A stretch of 64,000 nucleotides of DNA, taken from Alphaproteobacteria bacterium. Its GTDB lineage: Bacteria > Pseudomonadota > Alphaproteobacteria > Rhodospirillales > Casp-alpha2. The stretch lies in assembly GCA_024279135.1 (NCBI GenBank), contig JAJRRU010000036.1, forward strand, positions 1 to 64,000, read 5' to 3'. The notes beneath the pieces were generated by a model that saw only the letters and a list, made by a program, of their open reading frames with translations, ran no database searches and was not told the origin of the DNA. Position 1 is the stretch's first letter. Each line of letters opens with the position of its first letter. Position numbers and translations under genes: made by a program. Shown piece by piece: positions 11,058 to 20,918 of this stretch.

Positions 11058-11062
11058 TGATC

Positions 11063-11935
11063 CTATCGTTTAGGGAAAGACGGCATTTCGTTGAAGTAAC
11101 GGAAAAACTCCGATTTCGGGCTAAGCACCCACGTGGTATCATCCAGGGATATGTTATAGGCTTCCATGGAACGATAGAACGCGAAGAATTCCGGGTCTTT
11201 CATCTGGGCAGAAGTCAAGATACTGTTACGAGCCCCATCACCCTGACCACGAAGGATCTCAGACTGGCGCTTGGCTTCAGCGATGATGATCGTACGCTCA
11301 CGATCCGCCTTGGCCTGAATGGTCAGTTTCTGTTGTTCACCCTCGGCGCGTAGTTGAGCGGCCGAAGCGATACGGTCAGAACGCATCCTGTTATACACCG
11401 ATTGCGCCGTATCACTGGGAAGATCGGTCCGCCCGATACGCACGTCGATGACTTCAACGCCGAATTCCTTGGCATTTGATTTCATCTCGCGGGCAATTTT
11501 ATCCATGATCTGTGCGCGTTTTTCCGTCAGCATGTCGCCCAGAAAAATCTTACCGATTTCTGCCCGGATGGATGAATTCAGACGCTGTCCAAATACATCA
11601 CGGAAGTTGGCGTCCGTACCGGCGCGTTTGCGGTATTCCAGCGGATCGACGATCTTGTAACGGGCAAACGCATCCACGTTGACACGTTTCTGATCCTTCA
11701 GGATGATTTCCTGTACCGGCGGATCCAGATCGAGAATCCGGCGATCGAAATATTCCACATTCTGGACAAACGGCATCTTGACGTGCAGTCCGGGATCGCG
11801 GGCAACGCTGATCGGATTACCGAATTGCAGGACCAGTGCCTGCTGTGTCTGGTGAACCCTGTACAGGGCGCTGGAAGCGACGACGGCACTAACGATTACG
11901 AGTACACCCACCACAATTAAAGTTATCTTGTTCAT
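11063..11935 (-). CDS. hflC: HflC, SPFH-domain subunit of the FtsH modulator complex
   Basis: HflC and HflK form a large cage around the membrane protease FtsH and restrict its access to substrates. The 290-residue protein has an N-terminal membrane anchor (residues ~5-24, ITLIVVGVLVIVSAVVASS), an SPFH/band-7 domain (QQALVLQFGNPISV...), and a long coiled-coil C-terminal helix rich in Ala, Glu and Arg (RADRERTIIIAEAKRQSEI). Its ATG overlaps the hflK stop by 4 bases, indicating translational coupling. Confidence 0.95.
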   Translation of the reverse strand: MNKITLIVVGVLVIVSAVVASSALYRVHQTQQALVLQFGNPISVARDPGLHVKMPFVQNVEYFDRRILDLDPPVQEIILKDQKRVNVDAFARYKIVDPLEYRKRAGTDANFRDVFGQRLNSSIRAEIGKIFLGDMLTEKRAQIMDKIAREMKSNAKEFGVEVIDVRIGRTDLPSDTAQSVYNRMRSDRIASAAQLRAEGEQQKLTIQAKADRERTIIIAEAKRQSEILRGQGDGARNSILTSAQMKDPEFFAFYRSMEAYNISLDDTTWVLSPKSEFFRYFNEMPSFPKR

Positions 11936-13020
11936 TGACTGTTTCCCTTCATCAATTCATTCAGGGGAAGGTAGGGTATAACACCGCTGCCTGATCCATC
12001 CTGATCGATGACGATCTTGCTGGAGCCTTGCAGGACTGTTTCCATGCGTTCCAGATAGAGCCGCAAGCGGGTCACATCCTTAGCTGATTTGTAGGTTTCA
12101 TAGACCGACAGGAAGCGCTGTGCTTCACCTTCGGCTTCCTTGATTACCTGTTCCTGGTAGGCGCTGGCACCCTGGATCATTTTTTCGGCTTCACCACGGG
12201 CACGCGGCACAATATCATTACGGTATGCCGTGGCTTCGTTGACCGAGCGTTCCTGATCCTGTTTGGCGCGCTGTACATCGTTGAAGGCATCGATGACCTC
12301 GTTTGGTGGATCGGCGCTCTGCAATTGCACTCTGACCACAGAAACACCGGCCCCATAGGAATCCAGAATGGATTGCACCAGACGGCGGGTTCCGTCCTGA
12401 ACCTGTTGACGTTCCGACGTCAGTGCCGCTTCCAGGCGGGTCTGGCCGATAATCTCACGCATGGCACTTTCTGCCACGATCTTGATAGTGCCTTGCGGGT
12501 CGCGAATATTGAATAAGTATTCCGAAGCATTCTTGATGCGCCACTGGACCACAAAATCGATATCGATGATGTTCTGGTCACCCGTCAGCATCAGGCTTTC
12601 CAATGGCATGTCACGTGCCACTGAACGACTGTTTGCTGAGGCTCCGCGGAAACCTATATCGATTGTGTTGGTTCTCTCCACATTGACTTTGATAATTTCA
12701 CCAATCGGTCCCGGAGGCCAGTAATTCAGGCCGGGATCTGTACGCTTTACGTATTTTCCGAACATCAGTTCGACGCCCACTTCGCCCGGTTGAACGCGAT
12801 AGAAACCGCTGCCCAGCCAGAGCACGACTGCGGCCAGAACGATAAGAATAAGGCCGCGAGCCCCTCCACCGCCGGCAGGCATCATTTTTTTAAAGGTATC
12901 TTGTGATTTTCGGATGATTTCTTCAATATCCGGTGGCTCACCACCACCACTGAAGGGAGGTTGTCCGCCTCCGCCTCCACTACTGCCCCAAGGGCCACTC
13001 CCGTCTGATTTACGCGGCAT
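11932..13020 (-). CDS. hflK: HflK, SPFH-domain subunit of the FtsH modulator complex
   Basis: The 362-residue protein begins with a long cytoplasmic Gly/Pro-rich segment (residues 1-~50, GSSGGGGGQPPFSGGGEPPD), then one membrane helix (GLILIVLAAVVLWLGSGFY), the SPFH domain (residues ~70-250) and an Ala/Glu/Gln-rich coiled coil. The glycine-rich head is typical of HflK. Partner of HflC encoded immediately downstream. Divergent from mrp across a 180-base gap that must hold both promoters. Confidence 0.95.
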   Translation of the reverse strand: MPRKSDGSGPWGSSGGGGGQPPFSGGGEPPDIEEIIRKSQDTFKKMMPAGGGGARGLILIVLAAVVLWLGSGFYRVQPGEVGVELMFGKYVKRTDPGLNYWPPGPIGEIIKVNVERTNTIDIGFRGASANSRSVARDMPLESLMLTGDQNIIDIDFVVQWRIKNASEYLFNIRDPQGTIKIVAESAMREIIGQTRLEAALTSERQQVQDGTRRLVQSILDSYGAGVSVVRVQLQSADPPNEVIDAFNDVQRAKQDQERSVNEATAYRNDIVPRARGEAEKMIQGASAYQEQVIKEAEGEAQRFLSVYETYKSAKDVTRLRLYLERMETVLQGSSKIVIDQDGSGSGVIPYLPLNELMKGNSQ

Positions 13021-13200
13021 CTTAATTTCCGTTCTTTCAATTCAATTTAGTACAGATCTAGTCAATAATAACACTTTGGCAATTTTTTTTTACCATACTG
13101 CTTCGCTTTTCGCTGGACGTACCATATACAAGGAACCATCCCGATACCACACATTCCGTGTGCAGGGGGAATATCGTTCTATTAGGCGGAGTTTGCAAGT

Positions 13201-14313
13201 ATGCCAGCTATAACAAATGAAATAATTATTGAAGCCCTTACGAAGGTAAATGACCCGGATAAAGGGGAAAGTATCGTTAGTCTTGATATGATCCAGGGAC
13301 TGAAAACCCAGGAAGGTCACGTGGCCTTCGCGATTATCGTGGAACCCGAGCGTGGCCCGAAGCTGGAACCATTGAGAAAACAGGCCGAAACCGTTGTTCA
13401 TGCCCTGCCCGGCGTTATTTCGGTCACCGTGGTCTTAACGGCTGAACGCGCTGCAGCACCTCAACCGCAACCTGCCCCGCAACAACCGCCCCAGCAGCAA
13501 CAGCTTGTGCTAAGCGGTGTCAATTCCATTGTCGCAGTATCATCGGGCAAAGGCGGCGTGGGAAAATCAACCGTCGCGGTCAATCTGGCCCTGGCCCTCA
13601 GTGCTGAGGGGCACAAGATCGGCCTGCTCGATGCGGATATTTACGGTCCGTCCATGCCACGCATGATGGGGATAACCGGTCGTCCGGAATCCGGTGACGG
13701 TCAAACACTGGAACCCATGGAAAATCATGGTATCAAAGTCATGTCCATAGGCTTTCTGATCGAAGAAGACACGCCCATGATCTGGCGTGGCCCCATGGTC
13801 CAGTCTGCGCTCGAACAGATGATGCGCGACGTCAACTGGGGTGATCTGGACATGTTGATTGTCGACATGCCGCCCGGTACGGGTGATATCCAGTTGACCA
13901 TGTCCCAGCGCGTACCGCTGAGCGGTGCTGTGGTCGTTTCCACGCCGCAGGATATTGCCCTGCTGGATGCCCGAAAAGGCCTGAATATGTTCCGCAAGGT
14001 CGACGTGCCGGTGCTCGGCATCATCGAAAACATGAGCTACTTTGCCTGTCCCCATTGTGGCGAGCGAACCGATATCTTCGGACACGGCGGGGCCAAACAG
14101 ACCGCCGAGGAAATGGGTACACATTTCCTGGGTGGGGTGCCGCTGCACCTGTCGATACGCGAGACATCCGATTCGGGCCAGCCCATCGTGATTTCAGACC
14201 CTACCAGCGAAAACGCGAAGGTCTTTGTCGAGATTGCCAAACAGGTTTGGGACCTAACTCAACAGGCCAATGCAGATCGTCAGGAAGCGACCCCGAAAAT
14301 AGTCATCCAGTAA
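13201..14313 (+). CDS. Mrp/ApbC iron-sulfur cluster carrier ATPase
   Basis: The 370-residue protein has an N-terminal MIP18/DUF59-like domain (residues 1-~85), a low-complexity Pro/Gln linker (PQPQPAPQQPPQQQQ, ~95-110) and a P-loop ATPase domain with the deviant Walker A SSGKGGVGKSTVAVNLA, MWRGPM and DMPPGTGD. A CPHC pair near residue 282 is the bridging Fe-S cluster site of the Mrp/NBP35 family. These proteins assemble and hand over Fe-S clusters. Length and domain order are standard. Confidence 0.93.
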   Translation: MPAITNEIIIEALTKVNDPDKGESIVSLDMIQGLKTQEGHVAFAIIVEPERGPKLEPLRKQAETVVHALPGVISVTVVLTAERAAAPQPQPAPQQPPQQQQLVLSGVNSIVAVSSGKGGVGKSTVAVNLALALSAEGHKIGLLDADIYGPSMPRMMGITGRPESGDGQTLEPMENHGIKVMSIGFLIEEDTPMIWRGPMVQSALEQMMRDVNWGDLDMLIVDMPPGTGDIQLTMSQRVPLSGAVVVSTPQDIALLDARKGLNMFRKVDVPVLGIIENMSYFACPHCGERTDIFGHGGAKQTAEEMGTHFLGGVPLHLSIRETSDSGQPIVISDPTSENAKVFVEIAKQVWDLTQQANADRQEATPKIVIQ

Positions 14314-14352
14314 GATTTCTGAGCGGTACGAATACAAACCCAAGTGTGGGGC

Positions 14353-15540
14353 ATGGTCGGCAAGAACATCAATCTATTGTACTTGATGGAGGTGTTCTCC
14401 GGTCTGGCTCGTGGCTCCTACCTGGGCTGTATCGGGTGGACCACGCTTGTGATCAGTAATGATGTGGCCATTGTTGGGCAGATTTTTATTGTTCAGAGTC
14501 TGACGGTCATGCTGGCCGGACCGGTCATCGGGGTAATGATTGACCGACACAAACGCCGTAAATTGATCCTTCAGGCGCAATTGGTAATTGCGGTAGCCAT
14601 GGTGGCCATGGCTTGGCTGTTATTCCAAACACACGATTTTCCGGTTTTGTGGTTATTTGCGGTTGTCATTATTGTCAACGCCGGGCGGTTGACCTATCGC
14701 GGGGCTTTTAACGGCATTATCCGCGAAGCCGTGGAAGATGAAGACATTCTCCATATCGTCGCGCGGACCAACACGGTGCATCTGCTGGCAACGGCCGCAG
14801 GTATGGCGGGCGTGGGGTTCATTATGGACCGGTTTTCGCCGGGCCATGGTTTTATGGCGTCTGCCGGTACATCAGTTTTGTTATTGTTTGTTGCGTTCCT
14901 TCTTGCAGATGGTCAGGTCAAGAACAATGCCCGGGGACTGGCCGGGTACTGGCTTGATTTTAAAATTGGCCTGGACATCTTCAGGAGCAATAAAAAAATC
15001 CGCATGCTTACCCTGCTATCGGCCACCGCATTGCCTGTCGGGCAACTGACAAATGCCATCCTGTCATCGTTTGTCCGTGATGACTTGATGCAAGGCAGTC
15101 ATGTTTACGGAATCGTTGATGCGGGTTGGGCCTTCGGGGGTATGTTGGCGGCCAGTCTGTTAAGCGCAAAAACCAAAAAATTTCAATATCAGTACGGTGA
15201 ATATTTTCTGGCGGTCATGGCTGGTATTGCGACCATCATCATGTCCTTCAGCAGCGATATCATCAGCCTGACCCTGATTCACGGTTTTATGGGTTTTTTC
15301 GTATGGGCGTGCCGAATTATTATCGGCGGGCATGTCATCGAGTTATGCCAGAATGAGAATGTGGGACGAACCAGGGTCTATATGGAAGTTTTGTTCAGCA
15401 TTTCTGCTACGATCATGTGCTTGTCGCCAACGGTTATTATGCTCGATGCCACGGCGTCATATTTCCTGTATTGGGGGCTGTTTATCGTCGCTAGTTCTGC
15501 ATCCCTGTGGTACTGGCGAGCCAGACAGGGCCAAAGTTGA
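14353..15540 (+). CDS. MFS-type transporter
   Basis: The ~395-residue protein has about ten to twelve hydrophobic spans and the MFS loop 2-3 signature GPVIGVMIDRHKRRKLI after the second span. The middle loop (around residues 195-220) separates two six-helix halves. The substrate cannot be assigned. The upstream GTG at 14344 keeps the same frame. I prefer the ATG at 14353 (MVGKNINLLYLMEVF), but ribosome binding sites are poor for both. It starts 39 bases after mrp and may be co-transcribed with it. Confidence 0.82.
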   Translation: MVGKNINLLYLMEVFSGLARGSYLGCIGWTTLVISNDVAIVGQIFIVQSLTVMLAGPVIGVMIDRHKRRKLILQAQLVIAVAMVAMAWLLFQTHDFPVLWLFAVVIIVNAGRLTYRGAFNGIIREAVEDEDILHIVARTNTVHLLATAAGMAGVGFIMDRFSPGHGFMASAGTSVLLLFVAFLLADGQVKNNARGLAGYWLDFKIGLDIFRSNKKIRMLTLLSATALPVGQLTNAILSSFVRDDLMQGSHVYGIVDAGWAFGGMLAASLLSAKTKKFQYQYGEYFLAVMAGIATIIMSFSSDIISLTLIHGFMGFFVWACRIIIGGHVIELCQNENVGRTRVYMEVLFSISATIMCLSPTVIMLDATASYFLYWGLFIVASSASLWYWRARQGQS

Positions 15541-15754
15541 CTGTCGTTTTATATTTGAAGATATAACACATGCCTGCGTTAATCGCCCTTCCCTTGCAGG
15601 TGACGCTGGATGTTCTGGCCTATACCATTACCATGCCACAAGAATAGTTGTTCAGCAGTCCAATTAATTAATCCCCGCTTCCTGACAAGGTGGCGGGTGG
15701 GCTGATTAGGGGAAGACCCTGATATGTCTATAGAGCGTTAGTTAAAGGTTTGTC

Positions 15755-16705
15755 ATGGCCCTTAAGTTTGGTTTTGTATTGTTGCCGCACTTTACGTTGA
15801 CAGCGTTTTCTTCGTTCGTCGATGCCTTGCGACTGGCCGGTGACGAAAGCGATAAATCAAGGTCCGTAGACTGTCACTGGACTATCATGACCTCCAGAAC
15901 CGATGGCGTTGTGGCCAGTTGCAATGCGCATATTGCCCGCGATAGCGGGCTGAAGAACCCGCAACAATACGATTATATTGTTGTATGTGGCGGCCTGCTC
16001 CACCGTGGCGATGTGCTGAGTGATGATGTGCGGGCTTTCCTGCATCAGGCTGACCGCGCAGGCGTGACGCTGATCGGACTTTGTACCGGAGCTTTTGTGC
16101 TGGCTCGAGCCGGGTTGTTAAACGGTCGCCGGTGCTGCATCAGCTGGTTCCACTATCAGGAACTGGAAGAAGAGCAAACTGGCGTCATTCCCGTCGCCGA
16201 CCAGCTTTTTGTGGTTGATGGAAACCGCATTACCTGCGCCGGTGGCGTGGCCTCGGCTGATTTGGCGGCCTGGATCATCGAAAAGCATTTTGGCCGTGCC
16301 AGGGCCCAGAAAAGCCTGCATATCATGGCCGCCGGTCAGGCACGCCGACCGAACGACCCCCAGTCTCATCCCGTGACCGGCGGTTTGAGCATCCATGACC
16401 GGGTAAGGCGGGCAACCATGTTGATGGAACAAAACCTGGCCACACCGCTGACCATTGCCGAGATTGCCAAACGCATTAATATATCGCGCCGCCAACTGGG
16501 CCGGGTTTTTATCAAGGAGCTTAATCACCCACCACAGTTATTCTACCGCAACCTGAGGTTGGAATTCGCCCGACACCTGTTGGCTCATTCCAAACGCTCC
16601 GTTACCAGTGTGGCCATGGAGTGCGGCTTTGCCGATGCGGCTCATTTTTCCAGGCTATTCAAGAAAGTTTACGGGCATTCTCCCAGTTTACACTTGCGAA
16701 GCTAA
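15755..16705 (+). CDS. GlxA-type AraC-family transcriptional regulator
   Basis: The 316-residue protein joins an N-terminal DJ-1/PfpI-like domain (residues 1-~190) to a C-terminal AraC double helix-turn-helix (LTIAEIAKRINISRRQLGRVFIKEL and VTSVAMECGFADAAHFSRLFKKVYGHSP). The DJ-1 nucleophile elbow is present as GLCTGAFVLARAGLL. GlxA-type regulators control catabolism of amines, glycine betaine, arginine and related compounds. Its target is not evident. The nearest divergent or downstream genes are a small hypothetical gene and msrB. The 214-base upstream gap probably holds its own promoter. Confidence 0.92.
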   Translation: MALKFGFVLLPHFTLTAFSSFVDALRLAGDESDKSRSVDCHWTIMTSRTDGVVASCNAHIARDSGLKNPQQYDYIVVCGGLLHRGDVLSDDVRAFLHQADRAGVTLIGLCTGAFVLARAGLLNGRRCCISWFHYQELEEEQTGVIPVADQLFVVDGNRITCAGGVASADLAAWIIEKHFGRARAQKSLHIMAAGQARRPNDPQSHPVTGGLSIHDRVRRATMLMEQNLATPLTIAEIAKRINISRRQLGRVFIKELNHPPQLFYRNLRLEFARHLLAHSKRSVTSVAMECGFADAAHFSRLFKKVYGHSPSLHLRS

Positions 16706-16777
16706 CGATAATACCTATGTATTATTTGATGTTTGCCGCATATAATAAATTTAAAGGATCAAAAGGGTAGGACCAAA

Positions 16778-17032
16778 ATGACAACCTCTGATATAAAATC
16801 CGGAACACGAGCTGCCACGGCTGTTTCTGAAAAAATCCTTGAATTGATAGACGAGGGGATCGACCCGGCATCAATTTCAATTGCCGTATCGGGGCTAGGC
16901 CTTGCCATGCTGATTCAGCATTATGGTAAGATCAATGGCGGCGAAATCGGCAATGGCCTGATTGAGAAAGCCAAGAGCGGTGAATTGCAGTTATTCCCGG
17001 CTTTGAAAGCCGCAAATATCAACACGAAATAA
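16778..17032 (+). CDS. Small hypothetical protein
   Basis: The 84-residue protein (from ATG 16778, preceded by AGGATC and GGGTAGG purine runs) is predicted mostly helical: a first helix VSEKILELIDEGIDP, then SISIAVSGLGLAMLIQHYGKINGGEIGNGLIEKAKSGEL. There are no cysteines, no signal peptide and no recognised domain. The frame could open 45 bases earlier at 16733, but that start lacks a ribosome binding site. It ends 3 bases from the convergent msrB stop. Confidence 0.6.
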   Translation: MTTSDIKSGTRAATAVSEKILELIDEGIDPASISIAVSGLGLAMLIQHYGKINGGEIGNGLIEKAKSGELQLFPALKAANINTK

Positions 17033-17035
17033 AAC

Positions 17036-17431
17036 TTATTCCTTGTTCAGGATCAGCGATACGGAATTGATACAATATCGCTGACCGTCCGGCGGTGCTC
17101 CGTCATCGAACACATGACCCAGATGGGCGTCACACCGGGCACAGGTGACTTCCGTTCGTTTCATCATCAAACTCTCATCAGTGGTGTATTCAAGTGCGGC
17201 CTTGTCACAAGACGCGCTGAAGCTCGGCCAGCCACAGCGGGACTCAAATTTATCTGTCGAGAGGAACAGCGGACTGTCACAACAAACACAAACGTAGGTT
17301 CCTGTCTCGAAACAATCGGTATAGCTGCCACTAAAAGGTGCCTCGGTACCTTTGTCCCGACAGATATAATATTGTTCCGGGGTTAATTGTTCGGCCCACT
17401 GGGCATCACTTTTACGTATCTTGTCTGCCAT
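17036..17431 (-). CDS. msrB: Peptide-methionine (R)-S-oxide reductase
   Basis: MsrB repairs methionine-R-sulfoxide in proteins. The 131-residue protein has two zinc-binding CxxC pairs (CVCC near residue 48, CARC near residue 97), the RCGWPSF substrate motif and the catalytic cysteine in RYCINSVSL near the C-terminus, the usual selenoprotein-like position. Length is that of stand-alone MsrB. It follows the CaiB/BaiF gene by 6 bases on the same strand, suggesting one transcript with no obvious functional link. Confidence 0.95.
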   Translation of the reverse strand: MADKIRKSDAQWAEQLTPEQYYICRDKGTEAPFSGSYTDCFETGTYVCVCCDSPLFLSTDKFESRCGWPSFSASCDKAALEYTTDESLMMKRTEVTCARCDAHLGHVFDDGAPPDGQRYCINSVSLILNKE

Positions 17432-17437
17432 AACTTA

Positions 17438-18679
17438 TCATCCGATAACACCTTGATGGCGCAACTTGCTACGTTCATCTTGGCCCATATTCAGCAATTC
17501 CTCCAGCACCTGATCGGTGTGCTCGCCCAACAGGGGTGGTGCATGGCGGTAACTGATCGGGGTTTGGGACATTTTAATGGGGTTGCCGATCAGATCCACG
17601 CTACCGCTTGCCGCCCCGTCATAGGCCATGGTAATACGCATATCACGATGTTGAACCTGTGGGTCAGCAAAGGCTTCTGACACCGTATTGACCGGCCCGG
17701 TGGGCACACCCAGTGCGGATAATCCATCGAGCCAGTGTGAGCGGGGTTTTTGCCGGGTTACCTGTTCTATCAGCGCTATAAGCGTATCGCGGTTCGCGAC
17801 CCGTTTGTCATTGGTGGCAAAGCGCGGGTCATCGGCCAGCGCGTCCAGCCCGGCAAAATTACAAAATTTACGAAATTGTGCATCATTGCCAACAGCCAGA
17901 ATAAAATAGCCGTCGCGGGTCGAAAATACCTGATAGGGCACGATGTTGGGGTGCTGGTTGCCATGACGCACGGCTTCCTGGTCCGATAACAGATAGTTAA
18001 GCCCCACATTGGCAAGACAGGATATCTGGGTGTCCAGCAAGGCCAGATCGATGTTTTGGCCCTCGCCGGTGGCATCACGGTGACGGATGGCCGCCAGGAT
18101 GGCCGTGGAGGCGTACATGCCACACATAATATCTGAAATGGCGTAGCCCACTTTCATGGGCTGGCCGTCCGGCTCGCCAGTAACGGCCATGCTGCCGCCC
18201 ATGCCTTGCGCCAGATAATCATACCCGGCCTGTGCGGCATAAGGGCCGGTTTGGCCAAAACCGGTAATGGAACAATACACCAGCCCGGGAAATTCCGCCT
18301 TCAGGCTGTCATAGGACAGGTCGTATTTATCCAGCCCTCCGACCTTGAAATTCTCGATCAACACATCACAGTGCTTCAGCAATTGCCGAATCAGGGCAGT
18401 ACCCGATGGCTTGGCAATATCGATAGCCAGGGATCGTTTGTTACGATTGGCCGACAGGTAATAGGCGCTCTGGGCGGTATCGTTGTTGGCTTTGTCTTTC
18501 ACATAGGGCGGCCCCCATTTCCGGGTGTCGTCCCCTGCCCCGGCGCGCTCGATTTTGATAATATCGGCACCCAGGTCGCCAAATAGCTGGGTGCATACCG
18601 GGCCCGCCATGATGCGGGTCAAATCGAGTACACGAAGGCCCTTTAAGGGGCCGGTATTGGTGATGGTTGTCGTGGTCAT
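17438..18679 (-). CDS. CaiB/BaiF family CoA transferase
   Basis: The 413-residue protein is a class III CoA transferase. The opening GPLKGLRVLDLTRIMAGPVCTQLFGDLGADIIKIERAGAGDDTR carries the CoA-binding segment. The catalytic aspartate should be the one in GYDYLAQGMGG near residue 170. The C-terminal half has the family's ALLDTQ and PQVQHRDMRI motifs. These enzymes move CoA between carboxylic acids (carnitine, formate/oxalate, succinate/glutarate and others). The substrate here is not assignable. Divergent from the class III alcohol dehydrogenase gene across 102 bases. Confidence 0.9.
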   Translation of the reverse strand: MTTTTITNTGPLKGLRVLDLTRIMAGPVCTQLFGDLGADIIKIERAGAGDDTRKWGPPYVKDKANNDTAQSAYYLSANRNKRSLAIDIAKPSGTALIRQLLKHCDVLIENFKVGGLDKYDLSYDSLKAEFPGLVYCSITGFGQTGPYAAQAGYDYLAQGMGGSMAVTGEPDGQPMKVGYAISDIMCGMYASTAILAAIRHRDATGEGQNIDLALLDTQISCLANVGLNYLLSDQEAVRHGNQHPNIVPYQVFSTRDGYFILAVGNDAQFRKFCNFAGLDALADDPRFATNDKRVANRDTLIALIEQVTRQKPRSHWLDGLSALGVPTGPVNTVSEAFADPQVQHRDMRITMAYDGAASGSVDLIGNPIKMSQTPISYRHAPPLLGEHTDQVLEELLNMGQDERSKLRHQGVIG

Positions 18680-18781
18680 GGGTTCATCCGGTGTTGTTAT
18701 TTGCGAGGTTGTAGTTTGCGCGAGATTTCATAAAATACAAGTCGCATAATTACCCCAAGCCTAACCAAAAAAGGAAGTCAG

Positions 18782-19894
18782 ATGGACGTTAAAGCCGCCA
18801 TAGCCTGGAAAGCCGGTCAACCCCTGAGCATTGAAACTGTTAGCCTTGAAGGCCCGAAGGCGGGTGAGGTTCTGGTGGAAATGAAAGCCACGGGTATTTG
18901 CCATACTGATGAATTTACCCGTTCGGGCGCCGACCCGGAAGGCATCTTTCCCGCCATTCTGGGCCACGAGGGTGCCGGTGTGGTGGTCGAGCTGGGTACC
19001 GGTGTCAGCTCCCTTGAGATTGGCGACCACGTTATTCCTCTCTATACCCCGGAATGTCGGCAATGCGATTATTGCACCTCGGGTCGGACGAATCTGTGTC
19101 AGGCCATTCGCGAAACACAAGGCCGCGGTTTATTGCCGGACGGCACCACCCGGTTTTCTCTGGATGGCGAGCCGATCTATCACTACATGGGGTGTTCGAC
19201 CTTTGCCCAGTTTTCGGTGATCCCGGAAATTGCCCTGGCCAAGGTCCGCAAGGACGCCCCGTTTGATAAAATCTGTTATATCGGGTGCGGCGTGACCACC
19301 GGCATCGGCGCGGTTATCAATACGGCAAAAGTCCGACCCGGCGACAATGTGGTCGTGTTTGGTCTGGGCGGTATTGGCCTGAACGTGGTTCAGGGTGCGC
19401 GCATGGTCGGTGCCAACATGATCGTGGGTGTGGACCTGAACGATGGCCGCAAGGAAATGGCCCAAAAATTCGGCATGACCCATTTTGTCAATCCGGGCGA
19501 ACTGGAAGGCGATCTGGTGGCCTATCTGGTCGATTTGACCAACGGCGGCGCGGATCATTCATTTGAATGTATCGGTAATGTGGATGTCATGCGCGACGCC
19601 CTGGAATGCTGTCACAAGGGTTGGGGTGAGAGCACCATCATCGGGGTCGCCGGGGCCGGTCAGGAAATCACCACGCGGCCCTTCCAACTGGTCACGGGTC
19701 GGGTCTGGCGCGGTTCGGCGTTTGGTGGTGCCAAGGGACGCACAGATGTGCCCAAAATTGTGGACTGGTATATGGAGGGAAAGATTAACATCGACGATCT
19801 GATTACCCACACCATGCCCCTGCAAGATATCAATACCGCGTTTGATCTGATGCATTCGGGCGAGTCTATACGTTCCGTGGTGATTTACGATTGA
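18782..19894 (+). CDS. S-(hydroxymethyl)glutathione dehydrogenase / class III alcohol dehydrogenase
   Basis: This zinc enzyme oxidises the glutathione-formaldehyde adduct with NAD+, the main formaldehyde detoxification route. The 370-residue protein has the catalytic zinc ligands in ATGICHTDE and LGHEGAG, plus C174 region ICYIGCGVTTGIGAV. The structural zinc site is the four cysteines of CRQCDYCTSGRTNLC, and the Rossmann motif is VFGLGGIGLNV. Length and the GFAGGAKGR-like SAFGGAKGR loop fit class III (FrmA/AdhC). No S-formylglutathione hydrolase gene is adjacent, although one usually accompanies it. Confidence 0.93.
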   Translation: MDVKAAIAWKAGQPLSIETVSLEGPKAGEVLVEMKATGICHTDEFTRSGADPEGIFPAILGHEGAGVVVELGTGVSSLEIGDHVIPLYTPECRQCDYCTSGRTNLCQAIRETQGRGLLPDGTTRFSLDGEPIYHYMGCSTFAQFSVIPEIALAKVRKDAPFDKICYIGCGVTTGIGAVINTAKVRPGDNVVVFGLGGIGLNVVQGARMVGANMIVGVDLNDGRKEMAQKFGMTHFVNPGELEGDLVAYLVDLTNGGADHSFECIGNVDVMRDALECCHKGWGESTIIGVAGAGQEITTRPFQLVTGRVWRGSAFGGAKGRTDVPKIVDWYMEGKINIDDLITHTMPLQDINTAFDLMHSGESIRSVVIYD

Positions 19895-19912
19895 TAGAAA
19901 ATTGAAATCTTT

Positions 19913-20908
19913 TTATTGGGGAAACAGGATCGTGCGGTGGTCCTGTTCGAGCCGTCCCACGGTGTGTACCCAGGTCTCGCCCGGCCAGCGATATTCCGCG
20001 ACCCCGCGTTTCGGCCAATAGACTGCCGTATAAAGCGTGCCAAAGCCTCTGGTATAGGCCGTTGAATATAATGGTGGTTTCAAGAATGCGCCGATAAATT
20101 TTTCGGCTGGCTCGTTATGCAGGGTCAACCGTTGCAGCAAAAATCGTTCCCGCTCCACGGTTGCCGTAGCCCGCGCGTGCTGGTGCCATTCCACCTTGTT
20201 CTGGTGGTTGGTGGCAACCGGAGAGTCAGTGATTACCGCCCCCTTGTCGGGCGACAGGTGGGCCGTAATATGTTTTCCGCTCCTGTCCACCACGGTGACA
20301 TTATAGGCCATGTGACAGGGGATCGCCGCGAAAGCCTCTGCTGCTTCCTGGGTGGTTTTGCAAAATTCAAGAACGTAGCGGATAATCAGCGGTACGCCGA
20401 ACCCGTCACCGACAATGCGTCGTCCGCCAAAAGTCAGAGATACCGCAAGCCCGGCCTGGTTGATACCATCCAGCAGACCCAGCAAGCCGTCCGTCATGCC
20501 CAGTACATATTGTCCGTTCCACTGGCTGTGCAGGATGACACCATCGCACAGGGCCGGGGCGTAATCGTAATTGCGCACCAACATGGGCTCATTGCCCGGC
20601 CATACGGCCTGCGAGCAGCCTGCCAGATAGGCCGGTGGGCAATAGAAGGACAGGAAGCGGGCCTGCAGGTCCGTGCCACCGACCAGTTCGACCACCGTCT
20701 CATAGGTCGGCACCAGTTCGGGCATATATTCTTTCATGGCCCGTAATCCGTTCAGATAGGTCTGGCGGGATTCAATGCCGTCTTTCAGGAACCAGTTTTG
20801 GTATGCATCCCAATGGCGGTCAAACACGGCTTTTAACCGTGCACCGGGGGCAGCCTCAGCGATCACCTGAAAGGTGAAGTTCGTTGGGCCGGATTGTGTA
20901 GCCTGCAT
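19913..20908 (-). CDS. C45-family Ntn acyltransferase/hydrolase
   Basis: The 331-residue protein belongs to the C45 Ntn-hydrolase family, whose known members include acyl-CoA:isopenicillin N (6-APA) acyltransferase. The motif PPAYLAGCSQAVWPGNEP places the expected self-cleavage at Gly97-Cys98, which would free Cys98 as the N-terminal nucleophile. The following NYDYAPALCDG and a GINQAGLAVSLTFGG stretch are typical of the beta subunit. No signal peptide. The ATG at 20908 lies 10 bases after the ATP-grasp stop, so it is the last gene of a four-gene operon (nitrilase, decarboxylase, ATP-grasp, C45). The acyl donor and acceptor are unknown. Confidence 0.82.
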   Translation of the reverse strand: MQATQSGPTNFTFQVIAEAAPGARLKAVFDRHWDAYQNWFLKDGIESRQTYLNGLRAMKEYMPELVPTYETVVELVGGTDLQARFLSFYCPPAYLAGCSQAVWPGNEPMLVRNYDYAPALCDGVILHSQWNGQYVLGMTDGLLGLLDGINQAGLAVSLTFGGRRIVGDGFGVPLIIRYVLEFCKTTQEAAEAFAAIPCHMAYNVTVVDRSGKHITAHLSPDKGAVITDSPVATNHQNKVEWHQHARATATVERERFLLQRLTLHNEPAEKFIGAFLKPPLYSTAYTRGFGTLYTAVYWPKRGVAEYRWPGETWVHTVGRLEQDHRTILFPQ

Positions 20909-20918
20909 TGTTTTCCTG